A DNA stretch of 18,412 bases from Prevotella sp. (GCA_021636625.1 JAJWLX010000064.1:1-18412); one strand, 5' to 3'; shown: positions 6,839-11,665, counted from the stretch's first letter. A program made the numbers and translations. The notes: generated from the letters alone by a model not told the origin.

Positions 6839-7291
6839 TCAATATGTATTCACAACCGGAACGCCCAAACAGTTGGCTTTCTTGAAAGTGTAGTAGGTTC
6901 CACCCTTCTCTCGCCCATCATAGAAGGCAATGAGAAGGGACGCATTCTCAACCATGAACTCGTCCCGGTCAAGAAAACATCGGGTGTAATAGTATTCTGA
7001 AAGGATGATCACCTCATCTGCTGAAGCCATCAATCCATCATAAACCATCCTGTCGCTGGGCTTGAACCTATCTGCCTGACCTCTGAAAGGAATGGCTGCG
7101 GTAAGCGTCATTCCTGGGCAGGAAGGTTTCAGCGACAGCACTATCTGGGCTGCCATCAGGTCAATACCGATAGCGAATCCCGAAATAAAATTGCTGATGC
7201 CATGCTCGTAAGCTTCGAGAAATGTTTTCAATCGTAAAGTCTGCTGAGGAAAGACTGCAACTCTCTGTCGATGATTTCTGAAAGCTGACAT
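6839..7291 (-). CDS. SLOG-domain protein, DUF1273/YpsA-like
   Basis: A 150-residue protein resembling the DUF1273/YpsA branch of the SLOG superfamily (Rossmann-like nucleotide-binding fold). Family features are an FISGFAIGIDLMAAQIVLSLK stretch, split here as FISGFAIGIDLMAAQ and IVLSLK, then LTAAIPFRGQADRF, an acidic DRDEFMVENASLLIAFYDG segment and GGTYYTFKKA near the end. SLOG proteins bind nucleotide-derived ligands, and many mobile-element and conflict-system proteins use this fold. The N-terminal signature, normally T-G-H-R, reads R-N-H-R here (MSAFRNHRQR), and this part overlaps the 3' end of the DUF2958 gene by 64 bases in another frame. The loss of the glycine could weaken ligand binding, or the true start could lie elsewhere. 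Confidence 0.65.
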   Translation of the reverse strand: MSAFRNHRQRVAVFPQQTLRLKTFLEAYEHGISNFISGFAIGIDLMAAQIVLSLKPSCPGMTLTAAIPFRGQADRFKPSDRMVYDGLMASADEVIILSEYYYTRCFLDRDEFMVENASLLIAFYDGREKGGTYYTFKKANCLGVPVVNTY

Positions 7292-7605
7292 GGTTGGAAT
7301 GGCTTTCTCTGCTCCACTCTGACCTTGCCGAGTCCGAACTTGGTTGCATCCAACTCCACACTTGCCATTTCATTGGCAGAAATATAGCTGTATTCAGTCT
7401 CAGCCAGACCTACAACGATGCCAAAGAGCACAAAATCATCATTCTCTCGCTGCCCTTCAAAAATGTACCAGCGAGCATTGCCGATGAAAAACACTGCGAT
7501 GCAAACTGCATCCTTCTTCTTGCTATCCTGGGAATAGAGCGGATAGTCCTGCATTGCCTTCTCCAATTCTGGAGTAATCAGGCGGTTGTTGAAATCTTTT
7601 GCCAT
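7228..7605 (-). CDS. DUF2958 domain-containing protein
   Basis: A 125-residue protein with the DUF2958 pattern: LITPELEKAMQDYPLYSQD, then DAVCIAVFFIGNARWYIFEG, FVLFGIVVGLAETEYSYIS and a C-terminal PFQPCQLSEI. The family is common on plasmids and conjugative elements of Bacteroidota and Proteobacteria. No biochemical function is known to me. It is the first gene of a short minus-strand operon with the SLOG protein, which overlaps its 3' end, and the small membrane protein. A hairpin and an ACGAAAGGGAGA element shared with the cysteine-rich gene near 14 kb precede the start. This family is the main sign that the stretch belongs to a mobile element. Confidence 0.8.
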   Translation of the reverse strand: MAKDFNNRLITPELEKAMQDYPLYSQDSKKKDAVCIAVFFIGNARWYIFEGQRENDDFVLFGIVVGLAETEYSYISANEMASVELDATKFGLGKVRVEQRKPFQPCQLSEIIDRELQSFLSRLYD

Positions 7606-7620
7606 AGTCTCTAAATTTTT

Positions 7621-7649
7621 TCTCCCTTTCGTTAAGTCCTTTCGGACTT
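7621..7649 (-). promoter_or_regulatory. Leader hairpin and conserved ACGAAAGGGAGA box upstream of the DUF2958 gene
   Basis: On the minus strand AAGTCC-GAAA-GGACTT forms a 6-bp hairpin with a GNRA-type loop (7634-7649), followed by ACGAAAGGGAGA (7621-7632), 15 nt before the ATG at 7605. The same 12-base box, also preceded by a small hairpin, stands 17 nt before the ATG at 14001. It may be an extended ribosome-binding site or a protein-binding leader. Confidence 0.5.
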
Positions 7650-7697
7650 GGGATCGGGAAGCTTTTTCTGCTTTTCAAAGTGCGTACAAGGCAATAA

Positions 7698-7883
7698 GGC
7701 AAGTCTGATGGGAAGAATACTCTTTTGCATGTTACATGGAAAAGGAAGATTGTTACCGAATCACGACTTGCTATTTGCCAAATACGCGATAACTTTGCAG
7801 AAAAAGAATCCCGAAATCCCAAAGACGATAAGGAATCAAAGCCTTCTGGTTTCAGTAAGAAGAAAAAGTATAACAGGGAATGA
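7698..7883 (+). pseudogene. Probable gene remnant, family unknown
   Basis: A frame of 61 codons without a clear start, open from a TAA at 7695 to a TGA at 7881, contains RKIVTESRLAICQIRDNF and a basic end SGFSKKKKYNRE. A comparable stretch (RNRIITDSQKSMNEI) lies at about 14.2 kb, also divergent from a gene carrying the ACGAAAGGGAGA leader. The two may be remains of one duplicated gene. Composition looks protein-like, but no intact copy is present and I do not recognise the family. Confidence 0.25.
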
Positions 7884-7928
7884 CTGCAGGGATAGAAAAG
7901 CTGGGTGGGAATAGGCCAAGCAAGTATC

Positions 7929-8010
7929 AACAGTTTTAAAAGCCAACGTGTTGTTCCTTCGTAAGTCGATAAAATCGGCCTGCGAAAGAACAACACCCTG
8001 GCTAACTGTT
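7929..8010. repeat. Long imperfect palindrome (82 nt, about 28 base pairs)
   Basis: Nested complementary blocks close on a CGAT-AAA-ATCG tip (7967-7977): TTCG/CGAA, GTGTTGTTC/GAACAACAC (7948-7956 and 7988-7996), GCCA/TGGC (7942-7945 and 7999-8002) and AACAGTT/AACTGTT (7929-7935 and 8004-8010). No T-run follows on either strand. Such structures occur at single-strand origins, transfer origins and recombination sites of mobile elements, or as RNA stems. Which applies here cannot be decided. Confidence 0.65.
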
Positions 8011-8021
8011 CATGCTTACTG

Positions 8022-8050
8022 GACTATGGTGTGGGCGAAGATTATAATGA
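8022..8050 (+). repeat. Tail fragment of the 310-bp repeat
   Basis: ATGGTGTGGGCGAAG followed by ATTATAATGAAGG matches the last 25 or so bases of the two long repeats (ATGGTGTGGGGCGAAGCATT) with small changes. It suggests a third, mostly lost copy upstream of copy A. Confidence 0.45.
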
Positions 8051-8065
8051 AGGAAAGCCGAAAGA

Positions 8066-8378
8066 TTTATAAGGAAAGACAGAATGCTTATAAAGAGGAA
8101 GACCTGGATATTATAATAAGGTGGAAGGGAGGGAAAATGAAGGTTGATGCTGTGAGCCAGTGCCCTTCTCGACGAATGGACATGCAGTAGTGGCAAACTG
8201 ATTAAGTGGGAATCGCTTGCGTCCCACCTACTCAGTTTGTAAGCTACCGGATGTCGTTTCGTGGGCACCTTCCGACTGAGGGACTTTGCACTTACGTCAT
8301 GCTCTGCTGACATAAATGCAAAGTCTATCAGGTAGAACTCCAGTAGCTTCCTTCATGGCGTGGGGCGAAGCATTATCA
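8066..8378 (+). ncRNA. Structured repeat RNA candidate, copy A
   Basis: About 310 bp, nearly identical to 8509-8820. No credible protein is encoded on either strand; the long minus-strand frame simply tracks the repeat. Predicted pairings on the plus strand are GTGCCC (8160-8165) with GGGCAC (8263-8268), CAAACTGA (8194-8201) with TCAGTTTG (8232-8239), GTGGGA with TCCCAC (8206-8211 and 8222-8227), and GACTTTGCA (8282-8290) with TGCAAAGTC (8317-8325), extended by CTGA/TCAG. In copy B the last stem carries a paired T-A to C-G change. The strand of transcription is not certain, and no promoter or terminator is obvious at the borders. A location close to a tRNA array recalls large phage-associated RNAs such as GOLLD and ROOL, but I do not claim membership. 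Confidence 0.55.
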
Positions 8379-8441
8379 TCTTGTTTATAAAAATGCAAAT
8401 CTATAAAGGCCTGCTACTCATCATGGTATGAGGGCTTCAAG

Positions 8442-8507
8442 TTGTATTCATGTGTACACGTACACACCTATCCATGTATATATGTATTCACGTCCACATG
8501 AATACAT
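8442..8507. repeat. Alternating purine-pyrimidine repeat cluster 1
   Basis: Contains TATTCATGTGTACA (8445-8458), a 17-base strictly alternating tract TGTGTACACGTACACAC (8451-8467), ATGTATATATGTATTC and TCACGTCCACATGA (8488-8501). These words recur in the clusters at 10.8, 11.7 and 12.9 kb. It lies between the two copies of the structured repeat. It may be a partition or replication protein binding array. Confidence 0.65.
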
Positions 8508-8508
8508 T

Positions 8509-8820
8509 TTATAAGAGGAAGACAGAATGCTTATAAAGAGGAAGACCAGGATAGTATAATAGGTGGAAGGGAGGGAAAATGAAGGAGGATGCTGTGAGCC
8601 AGTGCCCTTCTCGACGAATGGACATGCAGTAGTGGCAAACTGATTAAGTGGGAATCGCTTGCGTCCCACCTACTCAGTTTGTAAGCTACCGGATGTCGTT
8701 TCGTGGGCACCTTCCGACTGAGGGACCTTGCACTTACGTCATGCTCTGCTGACATAAATGCAAGGTCTATCAGGTGGAACTCCAGTAGCATCCTTCATGG
8801 TGTGGGGCGAAGCATTATCA
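8509..8820 (+). ncRNA. Structured repeat RNA candidate, copy B
   Basis: Second copy of the 310-bp repeat, offset 442-443 bp from copy A. The central 140 or so bases are identical, and all of the few differences lie in the flanks and the 3' hairpin. Two differences are a matched pair: the stem GACCTTGCA (8724-8732) with TGCAAGGTC (8759-8767) has C8727-G8764 where copy A has T8285-A8322. Such compensation in an otherwise almost unchanged repeat points to selection for an RNA or single-strand DNA structure. The minus-strand frame through both copies is conserved only because the DNA is. Confidence 0.55.
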
Positions 8821-8925
8821 GGGAAATCAGTCGATTTTCACTATCAGAACTGCTCTTTTTGCTTAAAATCCGCATGTTTATACCATTTTTTTGCTGCTAC
8901 GCAAAAAGATTTCGCACTATTTTTG

Positions 8926-8933
8926 TATCTTTG
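8926..8933 (+). promoter_or_regulatory. -7 box before a leader RNA
   Basis: TATCTTTG (TAnnTTTG) is followed by GCACCCG. Transcription would begin near 8940 and run into a structured region with a strong terminator at 9178-9218, before the WYL-type gene. Confidence 0.55.
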
Positions 8934-8939
8934 CACCCG

Positions 8940-9218
8940 TTAAAAGAATTTAGAAGTAAAATACAATAAAAATCCTATACGGAAATGAATTTAAATATGC
9001 ACATAACATCACAATCATTCGTTCAGAGCTATCGACGCTTTGAGCGGAATAGTTATGTACATACATCAAGTACATCAGATACAGCCGGTATAGGATTCCC
9101 ACATCATTATTCGCATAGTTATTTCTATCGGGCATCGTAGCAGCGTGCCCCACAGAGAACAAAGATAATATTGAAGAGTTGGAGTTTCCTTGCCGGGAGA
9201 ATCCAACTTTTTCTTTTT
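8940..9218 (+). ncRNA. Candidate structured non-coding RNA or leader of the WYL-type gene
   Basis: About 280 nt with no protein. AATCCTATAC (8972-8981) pairs with GTATAGGATT (9089-9098), enclosing ACATAAC/GTTATGT (9002-9008 and 9053-9059); a GGGCA/TGCCC hairpin (9130-9134 and 9146-9150) and a terminator follow. A promoter box sits at the 5' end. It could be a free small RNA ending at 9218, or a transcription-attenuated leader for the gene at 9305. I could not match it to a known RNA class. Confidence 0.45.
9178..9218 (+). terminator. Rho-independent terminator
   Basis: GTTGGA (9178-9183) pairs with TCCAAC (9202-9207) around an inner TTCC/GGGA stem, followed by TTTTTCTTTTT (9208-9218). The match to an intrinsic terminator is strong. 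Confidence 0.8.
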
Positions 9219-9260
9219 AGCCAAATGCTTGGCTTCAGCTCTGACATGGCGAGAAAAAGC

Positions 9261-9284
9261 TGGATGAAATCCAACCATTTTTTT
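9261..9284 (+). terminator. Second hairpin and T-run upstream of the WYL-type gene
   Basis: TGGAT-GAA-ATCCA (9261-9273) is followed by a seven-T run (9278-9284). The AATCCAAC word is shared with the previous terminator, so GTTGGA at 9178 could pair with either one. This allows a switch between two structures. Confidence 0.5.
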
Positions 9285-9304
9285 ACGCTTAAAATGAAAG
9301 AACT

Positions 9305-9718
9305 ATGCCAGCAAATAAAAATGCCTTAATAAGGTACAAAACTATAGACAACTGTTTAAGAAACAGATACAGAAGATGGACTCTCGATGATCTCGTGGAG
9401 GCATGTAGCGACGCTCTCTACGACATGGAGGGAATCACCAAAGGAGTATGCGCCAGAACTGTTCAGATGGATATACAGATTATGAGATCTGACAAACTGG
9501 GCTACAATGCTCCCATCGAGGTTTATGATAGAATATGCTACAGATACGCTGACCCTAACTATTCTATCACTGAAATGCCTTTATCCATAGAGGACTGCAA
9601 GTTGATAAAGAAGGCTATCATTCTTCTTGAAAACAAGAAGGATAAGAATAATGAAGACACCATCCAGGTGCTCAACAAGGTACAGGACAAACTCAAATCT
9701 ATTCTGAACTTTGTGTAA
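9305..9718 (+). CDS. N-terminal (HTH) part of a WYL-family transcriptional regulator, short form
   Basis: A 137-residue protein. It starts MPANKNALIRYKTIDNCLRN and continues RRWTLDDLVEACSDALYD and ARTVQMDIQIMRSDKLGYNAPI, the helix-turn-helix start of Bacteroidota WYL-domain regulators. Those proteins usually exceed 300 residues because a WYL ligand-binding domain and C-terminal extension follow. Here the protein stops after a lysine-rich helix (LLENKKDKNNEDTIQVLNK), so the sensor domain is missing. WYL proteins often control phage-defence and DNA-damage genes. Transcription probably depends on reading through the two upstream terminators. It is either a truncated gene or a stand-alone DNA-binding protein. 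Confidence 0.7.
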   Translation: MPANKNALIRYKTIDNCLRNRYRRWTLDDLVEACSDALYDMEGITKGVCARTVQMDIQIMRSDKLGYNAPIEVYDRICYRYADPNYSITEMPLSIEDCKLIKKAIILLENKKDKNNEDTIQVLNKVQDKLKSILNFV

Positions 9719-9736
9719 GGAAAAAGGAGGAAAATT

Positions 9737-9778
9737 ATGAACGAACATCAGCGAGACATCGTCTTACAAGAAAGCTAA
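9737..9778 (+). CDS. Possible 13-residue peptide
   Basis: MNEHQRDIVLQES follows an AAGGAGG ribosome-binding sequence (9724-9730), unusually strong for this window, and ends at the base of a terminator hairpin. It may be a leader-like peptide or the debris of the missing WYL domain. Its real expression is unsure. Confidence 0.25.
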   Translation: MNEHQRDIVLQES

Positions 9779-9819
9779 AAGGCTTCTTTTCAAGCAAAAC
9801 TGCCTGAAGAGAAGCCTTT
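9778..9819. terminator. Bidirectional terminator of the WYL-type gene and the tRNA array
   Basis: The 18-base arms 9778-9795 and 9802-9819 (AAAGGCTTC against GAAGCCTTT, with one wobble and one mismatch) enclose a 6-nt loop. On the minus strand CCTTTT follows the stem, directly after the last tRNA. On the plus strand CCTTTCTT follows it. Confidence 0.75.
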
Positions 9820-9825
9820 CTTATG

Positions 9826-9900
9826 TGGAGCTTCAAGTAGGATTCGAACCTACGACCTGCTCATTACAAGTGAGCTGCACTACCACTGTGCTATTGAAGC
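9826..9900 (-). tRNA. tRNA-Thr(TGT)
   Basis: The acceptor GCTTCAA/TTGAAGC is complete. The anticodon arm is GCTCA-CTTGTAA-TGAGC and the T-loop TTCGAAT is intact. It is the only tRNA here with an encoded CCA end and the last of the minus-strand array. Confidence 0.93.
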
Positions 9901-9905
9901 ATTTG

Positions 9906-9979
9906 GGAGTTTGATGGGGATCGAACCCATGACCACCAGAGCCACAACCTGGCACTCTACCAACTGAGCTACAAACTCC
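9906..9979 (-). tRNA. tRNA-His(GTG)
   Basis: The extra 5' G (G-1, position 9979) pairs with discriminator C73, the hallmark of tRNA-His. The anticodon loop TTGTGGC gives GTG, and GAGTTTG/CAAACTC closes the acceptor. Confidence 0.93.
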
Positions 9980-9983
9980 ATAT

Positions 9984-10055
9984 AAACTCCAGATGGATTC
10001 GAACCACCACCTCCAGATCTGAAATCTGGTATGCTACCAATTACACCATGAAGTT
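9984..10055 (-). tRNA. tRNA with anticodon TCA (UGA-reading, possible suppressor)
   Basis: All arms form: acceptor AACTTCA/TGGAGTT with one wobble, D-arm GTG/CAT, anticodon arm CCAGA-TTTCAGA-TCTGG, and T-arm GGTGG-TTCGAAT-CCATC. The loop places TCA (10020-10022 on the plus strand) at positions 34-36, with U33 present and G37. A UCA anticodon reads UGA, normally a stop. At 72 nt with a short variable loop it cannot be selenocysteine tRNA. The T-arm closely resembles the array's tRNA-Gln(CTG). The amino acid is unknown; C35 and A36 are shared with tRNA-Trp. Confidence 0.8.
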
Positions 10056-10068
10056 GTTTTTTAACTTG

Positions 10069-10139
10069 TCGCCCCAGAAGGAATCGAACCTTCGCTAACA
10101 GGACCAAAACCCGTTGTGCTCCCATTATACCATAGGGCA
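10069..10139 (-). tRNA. tRNA-Gln(TTG)
   Basis: The anticodon loop TTTTGGT within ACGGG/CCTGT gives TTG. Acceptor TGCCCTA/TGGGGCG has a weak first pair (U-G), as is usual for tRNA-Gln. The T-arm is perfect. The D-stem has one mismatch. Confidence 0.88.
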
Positions 10140-10146
10140 AGTTGAG

Positions 10147-10248
10147 TTCGGGAGGTAGAACTCGAACCTACGAAGTCATCAGACAGCGGATTTTTTCGCA
10201 AGCTCAAGGAACTCCAGTCCACCCTCGTTGCCACTGGAGCACTCCCGA
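10147..10248 (-). tRNA. tRNA-Tyr-like gene with a 20-nt enlarged anticodon loop
   Basis: The acceptor TCGGGAG/CTCCCGA, D-stem CTC/GAG, long variable arm (GTC-TGAT-GAC) and T-arm match class II tRNA-Tyr. The anticodon stem GTGGA/TCCGC (10218-10222 and 10186-10190) encloses 27 bases (10191-10217) instead of 7. The loop begins CTG as in tRNA-Tyr (CTGTAAA) but no GTA anticodon is present. Removing 20 bases would leave CTGAAAA, a GAA (Phe) loop. It is probably non-functional as a normal tRNA, or an insertion site. Confidence 0.7.
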
Positions 10249-10257
10249 ATTTTTAAG

Positions 10258-10330
10258 TGGAGCCTCGTGGAGTCGAACCACGTTCTCGGGATTTTCAGTC
10301 CCGCGCATACACCAAGTCTGCCAAAGCTCC
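10258..10330 (-). tRNA. tRNA-Phe(GAA)
   Basis: The anticodon arm CGGGA-CTGAAAA-TCCCG gives GAA. Acceptor GGAGCTT/AGGCTCC, D-stem GCA/TGC, and T-arm CGTGG/CCACG are all paired. The discriminator is A. Confidence 0.93.
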
Positions 10331-10339
10331 TTACTGATG

Positions 10340-10410
10340 TTGCCCCAGATGGAATCGAACCACCACTTGCAAAGCCAGAATCTGCCGCACTACCGTTATG
10401 CGATAGGGCA
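10340..10410 (-). tRNA. tRNA-Gln(CTG)
   Basis: The anticodon loop TTCTGGC within GCAGA/TTTGC gives CTG. Acceptor TGCCCTA/TGGGGCA and T-arm GGTGG/CCATC are paired. It is a close relative of the TTG and TCA tRNAs in the array. Confidence 0.9.
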
Positions 10411-10416
10411 AGTTTG

Positions 10417-10502
10417 CGGAGGCTAAAGGATTCGAACCTTTGAGACGTTGCCGCCTGCCGGTTTTCAAGACCGGTGCAATAGACCAACTCTGCCAAACCT
10501 CC
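10417..10502 (-). tRNA. tRNA-Ser(TGA)
   Basis: A class II tRNA of 86 nt. The anticodon arm CCGGT-CTTGAAA-ACCGG gives TGA, the variable arm is long, the discriminator is G, and acceptor GGAGGTT/AGCCTCC is paired. Confidence 0.93.
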
Positions 10503-10509
10503 AATGTTG

Positions 10510-10584
10510 TGACTCGTGAGAGACTCGAACTCCCGACCCCGACGTTCGTAGCGTCGTGCTCTGATCCAACTGAGCTAACGAGCC
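10510..10584 (-). tRNA. tRNA-Arg(ACG)
   Basis: The anticodon arm CGACG-CTACGAA-CGTCG gives ACG. Acceptor GGCTCGT/ACGAGTC is paired with one G-T, and the discriminator is A. The A34 would be converted to inosine by the host deaminase. Confidence 0.93.
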
Positions 10585-10590
10585 AATGTG

Positions 10591-10675
10591 CGGAAGCAGA
10601 AGGATTCGAACCTTCGGAACCTTTCGGTTCGACACGTTAGCAGTGTGCTGGTTTAAGCCGCTCACCCATACTTCC
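10591..10675 (-). tRNA. tRNA-Ser(GCT)
   Basis: A class II tRNA of 85 nt. The loop CTGCTAA gives GCT. Acceptor GGAAGTA/TGCTTCC has one wobble, the variable arm GAACC-GAAA-GGTTC is long, and the discriminator is G. One A-C mismatch closes the anticodon stem. It is the first gene of the array. Confidence 0.9.
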
Positions 10676-10689
10676 TTGTTTTGACGATG

Positions 10690-10697
10690 CAAAGGTA
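10690..10697 (-). promoter_or_regulatory. -7 box of the tRNA array promoter
   Basis: TACCTTTG on the minus strand matches TAnnTTTG and lies 15 bases before tRNA-Ser(GCT). It probably drives one transcript of all ten tRNAs to the terminator at 9778-9819. Confidence 0.65.
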
Positions 10698-10816
10698 GAA
10701 AGGGAGAGTGAAGTCTTTTTTCGTAGCAAGAAAAAAGTTTCAAAAAAGTTGTTTTTTGAGCGATTTTTCCAGGAATAAGGCTTTAAAGAGTCTCTTTTTC
10801 GGCATTTTACGGCTTA

Positions 10817-10873
10817 TGAATGTGTATTCATGTACACACCTATACATATATACATATATTCACGTCCACATGA
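10817..10873. repeat. Alternating purine-pyrimidine repeat cluster 2
   Basis: GTGTATTCATG, GTACACACCTAT, ATACATATATACATATAT and TCACGTCCACATGA (10860-10873) occur in the same order as in cluster 1, so the two are clearly related. It sits just upstream of the tRNA array promoter. Confidence 0.65.
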
Positions 10874-10934
10874 CCAACTACAATGAAAGTTGTATTTTTC
10901 TAATTGCGTCCACGGTGCGGATATAATTGGAAAT

Positions 10935-11020
10935 GTTGCTATTTTTGCATCGAAGCATTCATATATGAAAATCTACGTACAAAAATAGCAACTTTCTTAT
11001 GCAGGATTTTCAACGATTAA
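10935..11020 (+). pseudogene. Relic of an AbiE operator and antitoxin start
   Basis: GTTGCTATTTTTG (10935-10947) and CAAAAATAGCAAC (10980-10992) form a perfect 13-bp inverted repeat around a CATTCATATATGA-type spacer, matching the promoter/operator of the second AbiE pair at 15739-15804. Where the intact gene starts ATGGCAACTTTT this copy has ATAGCAACTTTC, and the frame reads IATFLCRIFND before a stop at 11018-11020. The intact antitoxin starts MATFTPLYKIRIFNFED. The start codon is mutated and the rest of the operon is gone. Confidence 0.65.
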
Positions 11021-11049
11021 ATTACCTCTGACGCACCGCAAAAACCGTT

Positions 11050-11092
11050 TTAGCCCCGATATTTGTAATTTTATTGCAGATTTCGGGGTTAA
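11050..11092. terminator. Hairpin, possible terminator
   Basis: TTAGCCCCGATATTTG (11050-11065) pairs with CAGATTTCGGGGTTAA (11077-11092) except for one mismatch and two wobbles. It lies 35 bases beyond the 3' end of the lipoprotein gene. It lacks a clean T-run on the minus strand, so termination is only likely. Confidence 0.4.
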
Positions 11093-11126
11093 ATCCAGTT
11101 TTTATATATGTTTGATGCTTTTACTA

Positions 11127-11633
11127 TCAATAAACCAATGAATAGTTCACATTGAAATAGGAGTCTGAAACCTTCATGGTTGTAATCACCATGGATTTGT
11201 CCTGGTTGGTGAAGCAGTACTGCAGGCTGGCTTCATCGACAGAAACAAGCGTGTAGTGTTTCTTCAGATAGTCAATGACAAGCCCACGGTTCACACTTCG
11301 CTCCGTATCTATGACAGAATAAAGAGAACCGTCAAGACTGGAGAAGCTGTAAAGAACGCCTTCACTACCCTGCCCAGTCATAAAGGTCAACTGGATGTTG
11401 TCGCCGGAAGTCTCAGCTACCTGGCGGTAACGCTTCATGGATTGAGCCATATAGCTCTTGACCTCATCCACATTCGCACCCATGATATGGTAAGGCTCTG
11501 TCCAAACGTCCAGTTTTGTTTCTGGACTCTCGACCTCCTCCATCGGGTCATCATTGCCGCAAGAGGTGAATACTACTGGTGAAGCCATCATCATCAGAAG
11601 GATGGCGATTGAAAGATACTTCTTCATTTTCAT
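11127..11633 (-). CDS. Predicted lipoprotein, function unknown
   Basis: A 168-residue secreted protein. The N-terminus MKMKKYLSIAILLMMMASPV is followed by the lipobox FTSC with Cys25, and GNDDP after the Cys fits the acidic surface-export signal of Bacteroidota lipoproteins. The mature part (about 143 residues) has alternating strands and no recognised domain: LDVWTEPYHIMGANVDEVKSYM, a Q-rich central part, and VITTMKVSDSYFNVNYSLVY at the end, each split across short strands. It lies downstream of the partition genes on the same strand but is separated from them by repeat cluster 3. It is probably an outer-membrane or surface protein. No partner can be named. Confidence 0.75.
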   Translation of the reverse strand: MKMKKYLSIAILLMMMASPVVFTSCGNDDPMEEVESPETKLDVWTEPYHIMGANVDEVKSYMAQSMKRYRQVAETSGDNIQLTFMTGQGSEGVLYSFSSLDGSLYSVIDTERSVNRGLVIDYLKKHYTLVSVDEASLQYCFTNQDKSMVITTMKVSDSYFNVNYSLVY

Positions 11634-11665
11634 GACTTTTCGTTTTTGATGTTATTTAATTTCAT

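Larger units (their letters stand above)
10698..11126. other. Gene-free spacer with repeat cluster, toxin-antitoxin relic and hairpin
   Basis: No intact gene. It holds the upstream part of the tRNA promoter region, repeat cluster 2, the AbiE relic and a GC-rich hairpin, described separately. The remainder is AT-rich. Confidence 0.6.

Noticed and set aside
7942..8002. Integron attC site
   Set aside because: The GTTRRRY and RYYYAAC core boxes are not found in the right places, and no integrase or cassette is nearby.
8002..8791. Two long, nearly identical minus-strand frames (MSAEHDVSAKSLSRKVPTK type) as a duplicated protein family
   Set aside because: They follow the DNA repeat exactly, have odd composition rich in S, H, R and L, and the only matched pair of changes fits a stem rather than a codon pattern. 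They are treated as shadows of the structured repeat.
10191..10217. Group I intron in the tRNA-Tyr-like gene
   Set aside because: The extra 20 bases are far too short for a self-splicing intron and lack its core.
9880..10743. Several frames on both strands across the tRNA array
   Set aside because: All coincide with tRNA genes and have no protein features.
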